Shown: positions 1 through 12,366, numbered from the stretch's first letter. The stretch: 35,721 bases of DNA from Gnomoniopsis sp. IMI 355080 (GCA_027946555.1 JAPEVC010000297.1:1-35721), one strand, 5' to 3'. The notes: generated from the letters alone by a model not told the origin. Translations and numbers: made by a program.

Positions 1-1799
1 CCCCCACCCCTCCCCCAGCCAGCATGGGCAACAAGCAACTTGGTTACGCCGGCTCCTCCATTGCTCCCCCTCGCCAGGCACCGCAACCTCCACAAAGGCC
101 GCCCTACTCAGCCGCCCAATCCCAAAGCAGCATGAGCCAGGGTCAACCACCCAGACAATCACCTGTCGACCAGCGCCCGCCTATGCAATCTTCAAACTCA
201 GGCTATGGTGCTGACGACCGATATCGCCAACAAGAAAGTTATCGGCAAGAAGAAGAGGCGCGGCGGAGGGAGCAGGAGCGAGCGGAACTGGACGCCTACA
301 ATGCTTCCATTCCTCAGAAGAAGATTCCCATGGCCCAGCAGGAGATTGGAGGCTACGGAGGACCCGGCGGTGGCCAACCTGATCGTTACAACCCCAATCG
401 TCCAGCCCCGTCCGCGCCGAAAAAGACAACAAACCCACAGGACCTGCGTGCACAGCGACCGGCACCACCCCCTCCATCCTCAAACGGCCAGCGACCTCCA
501 TTGCAAACACAGCAGAGCTCATCCTCTGTGCGAGAACAACAGAAAATGCGTCAAGACGCTGTTCCTCAGTCTCCGGCCAGCCGGTATCCCAACGGTGGCG
601 CCTCCCAGCCGAAGCCGAATGGCACTCAACAGCCATCAAGGCTGCCTGCGCCTGCTGTTAAGCCATTGAATGTTGGAAACAAGAACAATGCACAGGCGGA
701 TGGGGTCAAGGCTGCTGAGGCAGCCCTGACTGCGAAGCCGAGCGCGGCAGAGCAGGAGAAGAAGAAACAGGAAGTGCGTATGTCGACCATGTCTGAGGCC
801 GATGTTATGAAGAGGCTCAAGGAGATTGTGTCGAAGGAAGACCCTACCCAGCTCTATGCCAAGCAGAAGAAGATTGGCCAGGGTGCCTCTGGGTCTGTCT
901 ATGTTGCCAAGGTCAGAAATCAGAACAAGCCTGTGGCTATTAAGCAGATGGATCTTGCCCACCAGCCTCGAAAGGAGTTGATTGTCAATGAGATCATGGT
1001 CATGAAGGATAGCCAGCATGAGAACATTGTCAACTTCCTGGATGCATTCCTGCGCAATGGAGACTCAGAGCTATGGGTTGTCATGGAGTATATGGAGGGT
1101 GGTGCATTGACAGATGTGATTGACAACAATCCTGTTATTACTGAGGAGCAGATCTCGACTATCTGCCTTGAGGTAAGTTGCCAAGGGCATAGGATCAAGC
1201 AGCTTGGACACAGCTAACACTATTTTACAGACATGCAGGGGCTTGGAGCATCTGCATGCACAGAACATTATCCACCGCGATATCAAGAGTGACAATGTCC
1301 TTCTAGACGCAAATGGCCAAGTCAAGATTAGTATGTGGTGTCTTTGTCTTATAACATGGGGGAATTCTTCGCTAACCACTCCCCTGCAGCTGATTTCGGT
1401 TTCTGTGCCAAGCTTACCGAGACCAAGTCGAAGCGTGCCACTATGGTGGGCACGCCATATTGGATGGCTCCTGAGGTTGTCAAACAAAAAGAGTATGGCC
1501 CCAAGGTTGACATCTGGTCCCTGGGTATTATGGCCATCGAAATGATCGAATCTGAGCCACCGTACCTCAATGAGGAGCCTCTCAAGGCCTTATACCTGAT
1601 TGCAACGAATGGTACGCCACGCCTCAAGAAGCCTGAGAAGTTGAGCAAGGAACTCAAGGCTTTCCTCTCGGTGTGTCTTTGTGTGGATGTCAAGTCTCGT
1701 GCTTCGGCCAGGGAGCTGTTGGAACATGACTTCCTCAAGCATGGATGCCCGGTTCCCCAGCTGTCGGAGCTTCTGTCGTTCAAGAAGCACTCGAAATAA
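1..1799 (+). CDS. cla4: Cla4-type p21-activated protein kinase (3' part; 5' end outside window)
   Basis: Serine/threonine kinase of the PAK family, acting downstream of Cdc42/Rac in polarity, septation and morphogenesis. Exons 1-1172, 1231-1330 and 1390-1799; both introns are GT-AG and the first has a GCTAAC branch site. The reading frame is open to the left edge, so the ATG at 24 is probably internal; the PH and CRIB domains expected upstream in Cla4 are not in the window. The visible protein starts with about 250 residues of Pro/Gln-rich linker, then a full kinase domain: glycine loop IGQGASGSVYVAK, lysine in VAIK, catalytic HRDIKSDN, TDFGFC (rebuilt across intron 2), activation segment TMVGTPYWMAPE and subdomain XI. 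The HQPRKELIVNEI stretch fits Cla4 better than Ste20. The last residues are KKHSK, and the TAA stop lies inside an AATAAA. Cla4 versus Ste20 rests on my reading of the kinase domain. Confidence 0.92.
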
Positions 1800-2656
1800 A
1801 AGAAGATGAGAGAGACCATCGTCCAAGGTGAGATGGGGTGCTTCTGTTGTCAGCTATTGATATCTAGATCGATTGGCTCTGGGACCAGAATTCCTCGGAC
1901 AAGCATTGCTTTAAAGGCGGGGATTGGATTGGATCGGTATCAGCTCCAATAGAGAGCTTGCAAGACTACCTATGTTTTGTTGAGTATTTTGCAGGCGTCA
2001 GTTCTTGTCTACGAGGTGAAATCATTGCATAAATTCCCCAGGGCGTCTTTTGTTCATGCCTTGTGGATCATTGCGATGTAGAGAGGCAGGAGCTGGCTTT
2101 ATAGGTTAAGTAAATTTTGAATTCAAGGCAGAGGGACCAGAAGGAGGGGAGAGGAGAGGACAGAGAGAAAATCGGTAGGAAAGAAAGGAGACAATTTGAG
2201 GGATCTGATACACAGGCAAGGCAGGGCAGGGAAAGGTGATGGAATTAGACCATGATGGACCTATAGTTACAGCATCGAGACTCAATGATGATGGGACCTT
2301 CAATTCCAAAAGTCATTATGCATCGTGTGTGCCGTTTGGTATGAGATACACATTTGCCAGTAGTATGACTGAATCCTTAGGTCTTATATACATTTAACCG
2401 CTGACGTCGTGTACTAGGGATGAAGTAGGCAGAAGCTTGCATCCGGCAGGCAGGCACTTTGACATGCTATCTTAGTGTCTACACGTACCTACCTAGGTGC
2501 AGCACAAGCAATGACCTACATACTGTACCTACACAACCACAGCTCTGCCAACTTCAACTCCCCGTCTACACCGAACAACAAGCACCAAGGACTGTCTTTG
2601 CTATGCCAGGATTGTGACTATGATGAAGGCTCCCTATAGCCCATGACGAAGGAATT
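1800..2656. other. Intergenic: cla4 3' region and vps18 promoter
   Basis: No gene seen. About 2125-2205 is strongly purine-rich on the + strand (GA/AG runs). Between about 2380 and 2500 there is a TATATA, a TGACGTC and an ACCTAGGT palindrome (2491-2498). This part probably belongs to the vps18 promoter. Confidence 0.6.
2385..2408 (+). promoter_or_regulatory. Candidate TATA element and CRE-like site upstream of vps18
   Basis: TATATA at 2385-2390 is followed by TGACGTC at 2402-2408, about 250-270 nt before the vps18 start codon. TGACGTC is the core recognised by bZIP factors of the CREB/ATF type. Position and sequence are suggestive only, and the transcription start is unknown. Confidence 0.3.
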
Positions 2657-5600
2657 ATGGCGCTATCCACAACCAACGGGGGCGGGTTTGCAGCGGCCGG
2701 CGACTTGAGCGACGGTGGGATCGGCCAGTTGCCCATCTTCAATGTCGAGCCCGTGCAGCTAGCCTTTTCGATCGCCGCCGATTTTGTGGCTGCCCAGGTC
2801 GCTAACAATGTATTGATACTCGCCCTAAGCACGGGTAGAATCTTGAGAATCGACTTGGAGAGACCCGAGGACATTGACGGTGCGTGTACTCTTTCCTCGT
2901 CCTGGGCCAGACAGACATGAAGTGCTGACGGACTGACTGACTGGGCCTCTAGATATTGACCTTCCCAAGAAACCATCCGAAGCCGGCGTCATCCGCCGTA
3001 TGTTCCTCGATCCCACCGCCTCGCACCTCATCATCTGCACCTCCCTAGGCGAGAACTACTACCTACACTCGCAATCTCGCACACCCCGCCCCCTCGCCCG
3101 CCTCCGCGGCGTCTCGCTCGAATGTGTAGCTTGGAACCCGGCCCTGCCCACCGCTTCGACGCGCGAGATCCTGTTGGGCGCTAGCGACGGGAATGTATAC
3201 GAGGCATATATCGAGACGACCACCGAGTTCTACCGCAAGGAGGAAAAATTCCTCAAGGCGCTGCAGAAGGTGCCTGATGGGCCGGTCACGGGGCTGTGGG
3301 TCGATGTGCTGCCTGGGAGGAGCGAGATGAGGAGGGTCTTGGTTGCCACGCAGACGAGGCTGTATCACCTTACGGGCAAGGTTGGGGGCCGACATGAGGG
3401 TGGTGGGTCTATCTACACAAGGCTTTTCGAGGCTGAACAGCCTGTCGTGCATGAGTTGTCAAGAACAGCCGGTGCAACGGGCTCGGGCCTGGTCATTAGC
3501 CCCGATCCGGCGGGCGAGGCGGGCGCGCTGTACGAGGCTGTGGCTCCCGAGCGGACCTTTGCATGGCTCAACAGCCAGGGCGTGTTTCATGGGAAACTAC
3601 TCTTCTCACCCCAAAGCCCAGATCTAGGAAACAAGGTTTTTGCCGAGTCGAAGCTTCTACCACGAGCACAGCTCTCCGCGTCGACAGACCCAGCTATCAG
3701 GCGGCGTTCGACGGTCGACAATATCGAGGCTATCGCCTTGACACAATGGCACATCATCAGCCTCATTGGCGGGCGCGTGGTGGCCGCCAACCGACTCACT
3801 GGCGCGCAGGTGTACGACCAGCTAATTCTAGAACAAGGACAGAGGGCTGTGCAGCTTTGTGTGGACACCCAGAAGAACACGTTCTGGCTTTTCACGGCGC
3901 AAGAGATCTTTGAGATTGTGGTGAGGGACGAAGACCGGGACATATGGAAGATCATGCTCGAGCAGCAGCAATTTGATGCGGCGTTGCAATATGCGCATTC
4001 CCCTGCGCAAAAGGACGCTGTGGCCAAAGCAAGTGGTGATTATCTCATCAGCAAGGGCTTGTATAATGAAGCTGCTGGCGTATATGGCAAGAGCAGCAAG
4101 CCCTTTGAGGATGTGGCGCTCACGTTGCTAGATCATGGGCAACATGATGCGCTGAGAAAGTACCTACTTACCAAGCTAGGGACATTCAAGAAGGGAGCGA
4201 TCATGCAACGCATCATGATCGCTACGTGGCTGATTGAAATATATATGGCGAAGCTTAATTCACTCGACGACACCATCATCACCAAGGCTGAGTTGGCGGA
4301 GCACTTGAATCCTACACAGACGGAGGAGCAGCTCGCGGCGGTGCGCAGCGAATATCAGGACTTTGTCACCAGGCATAAGTCGGACCTCGACAAGAGGACC
4401 GTCTACGACATTGTCAGCAGCCATGGACGGGAGGACGAGCTGCTATTCTTTGCCAATGCGGTAAATGATTACAATTACGTTCTGTCGTATTGGGTACAGC
4501 GGGAGAGGTGGCCAGAGACGCTCAAAGTGCTGAAGAGACAGACAGACCCGAGCGTTTTCTACAGGTTCAGTAGCGTCTTGATGACCAACGCTGCAACAGA
4601 TCTGATCGAGATTCTCATGCGCCAGTCCAACCTCAACCCACGCAACTTGATACCCGCCCTCCTTGAGTACGACAGGAATTATAAGGGACCGCTGTCCCAG
4701 AACCAGGCCATCAGATACCTTCTCTACGTCGTTAACCAACTAAACTCCCTGGACGCTGCCGTTCACAATACCCTTGTCTCCATGTACGCCTCGCATCCCT
4801 CCCGCGACGAGTCTGCGCTCCTTTCCTACCTCGAAACCCAAGGCGATGAGCCGCACTTTGACCGCGACTTTGCCCTTCGGTTGTGCATTCAACACAAGCG
4901 CGTCTTGTCCTGCGTTCACATCTACACGAACATGGGCCAGTACGTCCAAGCCGTGGACCTTGCCCTATCCCATGACGAGATTGACCTTGCCTCGCTGATT
5001 GCAGACCGGCCAATGAGCAATCCCCAGCTTCGTAAGCGGCTGTGGCTCGCTGTCGCTAAGAAAGTCATCAGCCAGAGCAATGGCATCAAGACCGCTATCG
5101 ACTTCCTGAAGAAGTGCAACGACCTCCTGCGTATCGAAGACCTCATTCCTTTCTTTCCTGACTTTGTCGTCATCGATGATTTCAAAGAAGAAATCTGCTC
5201 CGCGCTCGAAGACTACAGCCGCAATATCGACTCACTGAAAAAAGAAATGGATGAAAGTTCCCAAACAGCCGCCAACATCAAGCTGGACATTGCGGGGCTG
5301 GACCACCGGTACGCGATTGTTGAACCGGGCGAGAAATGTTATGTGTGCGGCCTGCCGCTCTTGAGTCGGCAATTCTTCGTGTTTCCATGCCAGCATGCAT
5401 TTCACAGCGATTGTTTGGGCCGCGAGGTGCTGAAACAGGCGGGGGTGGGCAAAGGGAAGAGGATACGGGAGTGTCAGGGAATGATCACCAAGGGTCTGGT
5501 GCAGGGAGAGAGGAGAGAGGCGATTGTCAGGGAGTTGGATGGATTGATAGCTTCGGCTTGGTGAGTTCTCGCGGTCCATTTACTTCCCATTTTTGTGGTG

Positions 5601-5724
5601 TATGATTTGTAGTCTTTGCTAATGAGGTGGATGCAACAGTATCTTGTGCAGTGATTACGCCATTAAGAGAATCGACGAACCCTTCATTAGGGCGGATGAC
5701 GATCTGGGTGAATGGGCGTTGTGA
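2657..5724 (+). CDS. vps18: Vps18/Pep3, HOPS-CORVET tethering complex subunit
   Basis: Core subunit of the HOPS and CORVET complexes that tether endosomes and vacuoles before fusion. Exons 2657-2879, 2953-5560 and 5640-5724 give 971 residues, the usual length for fungal Vps18. The N-terminal half matches the Pep3/Vps18 beta-propeller (for example IRRMFLDPTASHLI just after intron 1). The middle is the alpha-solenoid with clathrin-heavy-chain-like repeats, followed by a short coiled coil near residues 835-855. The C-terminal RING-H2 starts with CYVC (residues 870-873) and continues PCQHAFHSDC; its last pair is only complete after the third exon is joined: the split codon at 5559-5560/5640 makes Cys944 and the exon continues ILCSD, giving C-x2-C at 944-947. 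Reading through that intron gives a false end at 5564. The intron has donor GTGAGT, branch GCTAATG and acceptor CAACAG. The downstream gene is convergent. Confidence 0.95.
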
Positions 5725-6852
5725 GGAGACTTTGAATACGTTCAAGCTGGAAGGACACAAGGCACAGAGAGAGACAGAGAGAGGTGGTGTTACAGCATGG
5801 TCAAAGCCGGCGTTGTGTGTGGGTGCGTGTGTGGTATTACAGCATCTTATCAAGCCTTTCAGTCGCGTAATGTGACTCCCCATTCCATTTCCACACCCAT
5901 GTCGGGGCAACCGTGTAAATCTCGAGTTGGGATTCCTGTTGGTACAAATTCGAGTGTCTTTTACTTGCCATGCAATGGACGTAGATGGCCGGGGGAAAAT
6001 AGCAAAAAGAAAAAAGCCTGGCAGTATGTTACGACGCGTCTCTTCCGTTTCATCTTCGTGGCATTTACGCTTCTAATTACGGCACTACAACACATTGGTT
6101 TTTGGGTCAGTGCTCACAAAGCACCCAACAATACACATCACATTACCAGCGTCGACAAATGACAACCAATACGTGCAGCTCAGCCTCATTCAATTTATTA
6201 ATTCGCAACGCACCCCACTTCATTATGAAAAGCTGCTAAACTCAGCTGCTTCCATGATCGTGCGTGCATTGTTGAGCTATGCTAAGAGGCAGCCTCCACT
6301 AACAGACCGAGAACACCTATACTGAATGCTTGAGAACAAGTTGTCGTTCCAAGACAGATACTTCCATGTAAACCATGGTAGAACGTGCTAACCTTGCTTC
6401 AGACCGCAGAACCATTGGGCCTCTATGGTTCAGCATTTGGGAGCCACCGTCACCTGGCTTCCGCATGGACGTGACTCTCCTCATGATGAAGGGGTGATAC
6501 TCCATATGGCCAACAAAATTGTACCTGCTTCTTGTGGTGTTGGCCTGGCCTGCTTCACCCAGCCCACACAGCCCTCAACAGACGGAAATTACCGTGCCAG
6601 CATCCGCCCAAGCGGTGATCCGAGAGCCGAGTCGAATCCTTTGCCTGAGTCAGATAAGACGAAGCCAGTCTCGGTGTGCGGCTTTCAACGTGGTATCAAT
6701 TTCTAGATATCATGCGGATAGTGCGATCGATGTTCGACTCAGGCGTATGACTCCGAGAGATCAGAGACGTCCAATTATGAGAAGTCTTACGCCTCACAAA
6801 GACCAGGTCGATCTACTTGAGACCAAGATCGTCGGATTCCATAGCCTCAGCC
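5725..6852. other. Intergenic between convergent vps18 and rco1-like genes
   Basis: This 1.1 kb separates the 3' ends of two convergent genes. Only short open frames occur on both strands, none with family similarity I recognise. TTACAGCAT occurs twice near 5790 and 5835. I see no RNA gene or mobile element. Confidence 0.55.
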
Positions 6853-9800
6853 TCAACAAGAGTCGAAAGCCTGGTCAGCGACAGTAGTCTCGGGAGTCTC
6901 AACACCATTGGACGCAGGCTTAATGACAGTCAAGTTGGTGGTTAGCTCATCGCCCTCCTTAGGCATGTCCGATGGTGGAGTGAGGGCGGCATCGACGATT
7001 TGGTCGACGTGCTTCTCCATGGTCAAGGCTATAGTGCCGTGGCCAGGCTCAGCCTCGATCACTGTCTTGTCACTACTAGCAGGTGCTGCAGGTTCGACAA
7101 CGTCCTTGGTGTGGATGTCGGTTGGGACGGCGGGCACACCATCAGCGGCCACTTCGTTCTCGGCCATAGGAAGCTCGGCGCTGTCCTTGCGCTCCCTACT
7201 AGAAGCCTCGTTGGTATCTAGAAGAGGGGCAATTGGAGCGTCGTCAGCCGGCTTCGCAGCCCGACGAGCATCCACTTTCCGAAGGCCGAGGTCAATATCG
7301 CCAGACTCAGCCCGAGTAACATTGTGCTCCGCAGTGACGGAGCCAGCTTCCATCTCAGGCGACTCTGAAGCTTCAATAGTCTGCTCAGTAGCTTTGGAGG
7401 CTGCAACCGACTTGCCTCTTGTTGTCTTTCGCGTCTTGGACGGTCCTTGTCGAGGCTCGTCTTGTCCATTACGCTTACGCAGTTGGGCGTTGATCTTCTC
7501 TTGCATTTCGTTGAGTTGCTGCTGCATCGCCTCGAGCTCCGTGTTACCCGCAGTCTCGATCTGCTGCTTGGAGATGGTTATGCTCTTGTCATTGCTGACG
7601 CCAGCAAGGACCGTAGGCTCGGAGTCAACAGCGTGGCAAGGTTCAGCGCGAACCTTGCGGGAAAAGGCCAGGATGTTGAGGGCAGCCTCGTACCGCTCCT
7701 CAGCGCCCTCCTCGTATTCAACTGCTGGGAGCTCGACCCCAAATAGAGGTTTCTGTGGGCGACCGATTCTGTAGGACGATCAGCATTGATCCAAATTAAG
7801 CCAGGAAGACTTATTACATACTTGGCGATGAAGTCATCTCGGATGCCCGATGCCTTCAAAGTATACCTTTTGCCCCAGCTATCAGGGTCTCGCAGACCCC
7901 CCATCCTGACACTCATGACATCGTCATCAGAGTCATCTTCCTCCACATCAATCCAACCATTGTTGACGTTGCCACGACGAAAGGCATAATTGATGTCAGG
8001 GGCACCTTTGATCTTCCTGAATCTGTGGGCAGGGCCCAGCTGTGCAGGGATTTTATGGAGCAGATCAATGGCATGGCATGGACACACAAATGTCTTCGGG
8101 TTTGGAGGGGTCGGCTTGGGAGGATCAAGGCAGTCAGCATGCCACCAAAGCCCACAGAGGCTACAAGGAATGATGTCCCGCTTGGAGGTGCCAGATCCTG
8201 CAGACTGAGAGCAAGCGTGGCACAGGATGGGCTGGTTGTCCTTGTCGACGATCTGGTAGCTGTCAAATACACCCTTCTTCTCCTCTTCAGTTTCCTTCTT
8301 CTTCCTGTTTAGACCTTGTTAACGGCTATCCATGTTGTGAAGAGATGGGGTGATTGTAGCATGGCAAGAATAGCACCAAGACTTACTTTCCCTTGGTTGG
8401 GGGGACAAATTCCTCATATTCGCCATCAGCACCTGTGCGGACACCTTCAAAGTAGTCTCGCACCTTCTTGGGTAACATGAAAGCCTTTGCGTGTCGCTTA
8501 TCCAAGTTGGTCAAGAGGGCGCCGAATGGTCCCTTGTACTGAGCAACAAGACTCGGATCACGCTTGACCATACAATCCCAGCAGAACCAAGCTGTGTCAT
8601 CATCGGGGTCGACCACAGGCTCATGGTCCATGTAGTGAAAGGCCTTGTTGCAGCCATCACAGCAGACCAGATTGCCAGTGCCGCCGCAGAATGAGCAAAA
8701 GTCATCATTGTCCTCCTAGATAGACAGCCATGTCAGCCAATCGGGTCCATCAGGCTCATCAGGCTCATCAGGCTGATCAAATGCACTTGTGAGACATGGA
8801 AACAGGGAGGCACAGTGGTGTGCGTGGTCATGGGACAGGGTTGAGTTGCCCAGATCCTTATCCTTAGGTAAGACGCGTCGGGTGCATCGGACTGGGCGCT
8901 GTCACCCACATGCTCAAACACGAATCCCGGGCTGACGCCAGCATCCATGCAAGGAAAAGCGGGCATGCGCAGTACAAATGTCCTTCGAGCGATGAAAGTA
9001 GGAAACAGGAGATGGCAATGAAAAGTCGACCGGTACAAGCGAGTTTGGTGTTGAAGACGATGAATGAAAGCGGCGTCGGAACATACCTGGTTACTCGGAG
9101 CTCCGTTCAAACCTGGGCTTGAGCGGTTCGCGACCCGAGTGGGAACAACGCCAGCAGCAGCGGAGGGTCCAGCTTTGTTTTTAGTCGGCCTAAAGAGACA
9201 AAGAATATGAGTTTCCGTTTGCTATGATTCTACCCAGATAGAAATCGAGTGAAAAACGCGTTGCGGCTTTTGAAGGGAATCCCGCGATAGGAAGCAGCAT
9301 TCTCTCGCCACTCCACCTTGATTCAACGAGCGTCCTCCTCACTCACAACGCCCGTAATGCTGCCGCAACACGCACTCGCCCAATCTTCTTCAATGATATC
9401 ATGGGATAAGGTGCAGTGATGAAGGTTGATGAAGATGAAAATGAAATCTCACTCACGATTGCTTGAAGCGTCTCACTTCCTTCTTCTGTTTCTTCTGCGG
9501 GCGCGGGGTCACGGCGCGTGAGAGGCCTCCAGTGCTGGTACCTGCGTCGATACCAAAGTCCTCTGAGAAGGGCGTATTGTCCTCGTCCATCTCATCGTGG
9601 CCCCGCTTGTTGGCACGAGTAGCCCTTGTCGCGGAGGCGCGACCCTTCTGCTGCGCGACTGGCTCCAACTCCAGGTCAAGCTCTTCCACCTCAGGCACAG
9701 ACGACAGCTCCGACGACGAGGAGCCCGGCCGCTCCGGTGCAGGGGAAGTGTGTGCGGGCTCCCCTCTGAGGAAGCTTGGCTTGGTGGACCGTACTTCCTC

Positions 9801-12197
9801 CGTGAGTTCCTGGGTCCTCTTCCTAGCCGCTGCACGCTTCAACATCTTGTCGTCGGCAGGATCAAGCTTATTTGCCGGGGCATAATCTGGTAAGCCTCTT
9901 TGACTTCTCTTGGAGGGTTGTTGAGTTCTTGGTGCAGAGCCCTCATCGCTGTTGCGTTGTGACTTGCCAAGCGACATTGTGTCGGGGTTGTGGTTGGTGT
10001 CAACGAGGTTTGTGTTGTTGGAAGGGTGCGGGTGAGAAGGAGAGTTCAGGTTGGGGTTGTTGGAGACTGCGTCTGAGTCGGGCGGGAGAACCATGTAGGC
10101 GCCTGGGGCCAGGTTATTTCTGGCCTTTCTAGCGGGTAACCGCCTAATGAGCGGTTCAGTGATTGGCTGCACCGGCGCCGCGGCCTGCGCTATGTGCGCT
10201 GTGCTGGTTCCAGACACCTGCACAGGCTGCACGCTTAGGCCTATATTATTGCTCGATTGCTCTTGCAAATGTGACTGGCCCTGTTCACCCTCCTGCATCG
10301 CCGCCTGATTTCCATTTCCGCCTGGCTGTGCAGCCTGGCCGGCATCCTTCCCAGGTTCCTCGACCGGTGTGATGCTGCGAGCTGACGACAGCGAAGAACC
10401 ATCACTATTGCTGGACCCCGCGCGAACGCTACGAGGCTCTGACGGTGCGGCCACTTTGCCACGAGTCGCGGTGTCCATGGCGCGTGCGGCAGCTGCTGAT
10501 GATGTCGAAGCCTTGCGAGGATGGGACGAGTGGCGTGTCTGGGTTTGGGTTTTCTGCCTCTTGCGGGGCGGTGTGGCGACCCGCTCGGGCTGCTCGGGCT
10601 CTTCTGGCTGGGCGTGTGCTTTGTGTGAATGAGTCTCGCCCACCTGTAGCGGCACCATGCTTTCGTCGTGATCGTGATGTTCGCCCGCGTTGCTTGCAGG
10701 TGGCGTGGCTCGCCTGCGCCTGGGATTTCGCACCTCCTTCATGTCGATCGAGATAAGATGCAGGAAAGGGGCCGGCAGCGGTTTGTGGGTCTCAAAATCA
10801 AAATCTTTGTCACTTTCGGCCTCTGGTATAAAGTACTTGAGCGCCTTCTGGTTTTCCTGACCTTGGATTTTGTACGGCTGCAGAGTGCAAGCCCACTCAC
10901 CCGCTGCTTCTCTAGTAGCCATTTGCCTGTAGACGGCTTCAGTCTGCAGGAGAAAGCGGGCATTTTCATGGTTCTCATCGTAGGCGACACGTAACGCATA
11001 GGCATCCACGTAGCAGCGATACTTGATGGCCTCAGCAACCCCGCATTCGATGGCCGTCTTCACCACGTCCTTCTGCTGGATGATGCGGGTGAGCTCTGCC
11101 TCTGTGTACCAAGGTCCGAGTGGCGGCTGAGCGATACGCTGTTGCGTACGAGTTGAAGAAGCAGCCGCGTCCGCGTCTTTATCGAGTACTGACAGAGAGT
11201 TCGCGATTTCCAAACCGGCGGCGTGTTTCGCAGTATTGCTGAAAAGGGACCTCCCCGGTATCAATGTACCGCGCTTGTAGTACTCATCTGTGACAGAATC
11301 ATAGGTTGACGCACTCGAGTGGGCTGACTGTGGTGTCCCAGGTAGGTCCCGCAAAGAGTTCTCTTCAATGGACTCCTTGATCGGATCTGTGAGAAACGGA
11401 TTCGCTGTAGAAGCTGGAGGTCGGAGTTGATCCCGATGTATGTTGTCCCAGATGTTTGGATGAGCAGACGAAGGAATAGGCTGGGAAACGGAGTCCAGTT
11501 GGGGTTCGGGTGTCATTTCTGAGATGGTATCCGAAAGTGGCAGTAAAGCGGGCGTCTCCAGATGCTCGACCTTTGCCGTAGGCGTGGGCGGACTGTTCTG
11601 AATAACGGTCGATACTGATGAGTGTTCCGGTACGGGTGCTGGTGTAGGTGAAGTAGCCGGTTGTGGGGTGGCCACAGTTGAAGGAGTAGGCGATTGGGTA
11701 CCCGACAGCAGCTCCGGCGCTCCTAATGCCGATGATGCAGGCCCGATGGCACCACCAGCAGCGAAGCTTCTGCCCGTTGTTGCCCCATTCTTGCGCTTGA
11801 GAATAATCTTCCTCTTCCCTCCACGTGCACTCGACGCCGTCGGACTGCCCTCTCTCCCGATTCCAGTGAGTTTCTTGATCATAGCCGGCTTGGGGGTCGT
11901 TCCCAGAGGCTCCATGGTCTCCAGCACGCCCTGCCTCACAAGCCCATGCTCCTGGAAGCTAGGCATCCGTACGCGCTCCGGCTCGATCCAGTTCTCCATG
12001 AAGCGGCGCGACCTCTCCGTCGATGAGGCACGGGCAGCAGAGCTGGTTGCAGCATGACTGTCTCGGTCTTTGTCCTTGTCTGCTCCTTTCCGCCGACTGC
12101 TGCTCTCGGTGCGCGCTCCAGCGGCACTTGCAGCTCCTCCCACCGCCGGACTCGAGTATCGCGAGCGCGAGGCTCGTGTTGTGGGAGGGGCAGGCAT
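6853..12197 (-). CDS. rco1: Rco1-type PHD-finger protein, predicted Rpd3S histone deacetylase subunit
   Basis: Predicted chromatin protein of the Rco1 family, which in yeast joins Sin3, Rpd3 and Eaf3 in the Rpd3S deacetylase on transcribed genes. Exons on the minus strand are 12197-9457, 9189-9087, 8715-8387, 8304-7822 and 7768-6853; all phases agree and give about 1523 residues, long for the family. An in-frame TGA at 12260-12258 supports the start. About 900 residues of mostly low-complexity Ser/Pro/Gln-rich sequence come first, with ordered blocks near the N terminus and around residues 370-500. PHD1 covers about 955-996 and PHD2 about 1086-1135, ending in C-x2-H. PHD1 lacks the usual cysteine after its histidine (see findings). 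After PHD2 comes a basic region, a coiled coil with QQQLNEMQEKIN, and an acidic tail. The yeast symbol is used; Neurospora rco-1 is a different gene (Tup1). A related PHD protein such as Cti6 is possible but less likely. Confidence 0.85.
8716..9086 (-). other. Long second intron of rco1-like gene with repeated branch-site motif
   Basis: A 371-nt intron with donor GTATGT and acceptor CTAG; it is required to join exons 2 and 3 in phase just before PHD1. It carries three perfect tandem copies of a 9-mer (8748-8774, CATCAGGCT on the + strand). On the gene strand these read AGCCTGATG and repeat a CTGAT branch-like element 31-58 nt before the acceptor; a further CTGAC lies nearer, at about 8733. 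Confidence 0.75.
8748..8774. repeat. Tandem 9-mer, three copies
   Basis: CATCAGGCT is repeated three times without a gap or mismatch, inside intron 2 of the rco1-like gene. It is not part of any coding sequence in the proposed model. Confidence 0.9.
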
Positions 12198-12314
12198 GGT
12201 CGCCGGGACCTGGGCGGGCCGTTGGCCCCCGGGATTGAGGTGGTGGCCTGCCTCTTTTCACGCGGCGGGTTCGCGATACTCGAGAAGGACTTCTGCGCGC
12301 CGTAGGACAACTAC

Positions 12315-12366
12315 CTGTGCAGCAAATTAGCAGGGAAATTCAGCAGCGGTATGGAACATGACTTAC
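12315..12366 (-). other. Probable 5'-leader intron of rco1-like gene
   Basis: On the minus strand this stretch has donor GTAAGT, a GCTAAT branch site and acceptor GCACAG, in the right order and spacing for a 52-nt fungal intron. It ends 117 nt before the predicted start codon. An in-frame TGA between the acceptor and the ATG argues that it is leader sequence and not coding. Confidence 0.5.

Noticed and set aside
205..1019. Open frames of 127-154 codons overlapping the cla4 linker and kinase region in other frames
   Set aside because: They are shadows of the cla4 coding sequence, which carries all kinase motifs.
1795..1800. AATAAA as cla4 polyadenylation signal
   Set aside because: It overlaps the stop codon itself, so it is too early to mark a normal 3' end and is probably chance.
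6908..7774. 288-codon open frame on the + strand
   Set aside because: It is antisense to the last exon of the rco1-like gene, whose splicing and composition are convincing; the + strand product is Ser/Leu-rich and has no family similarity.
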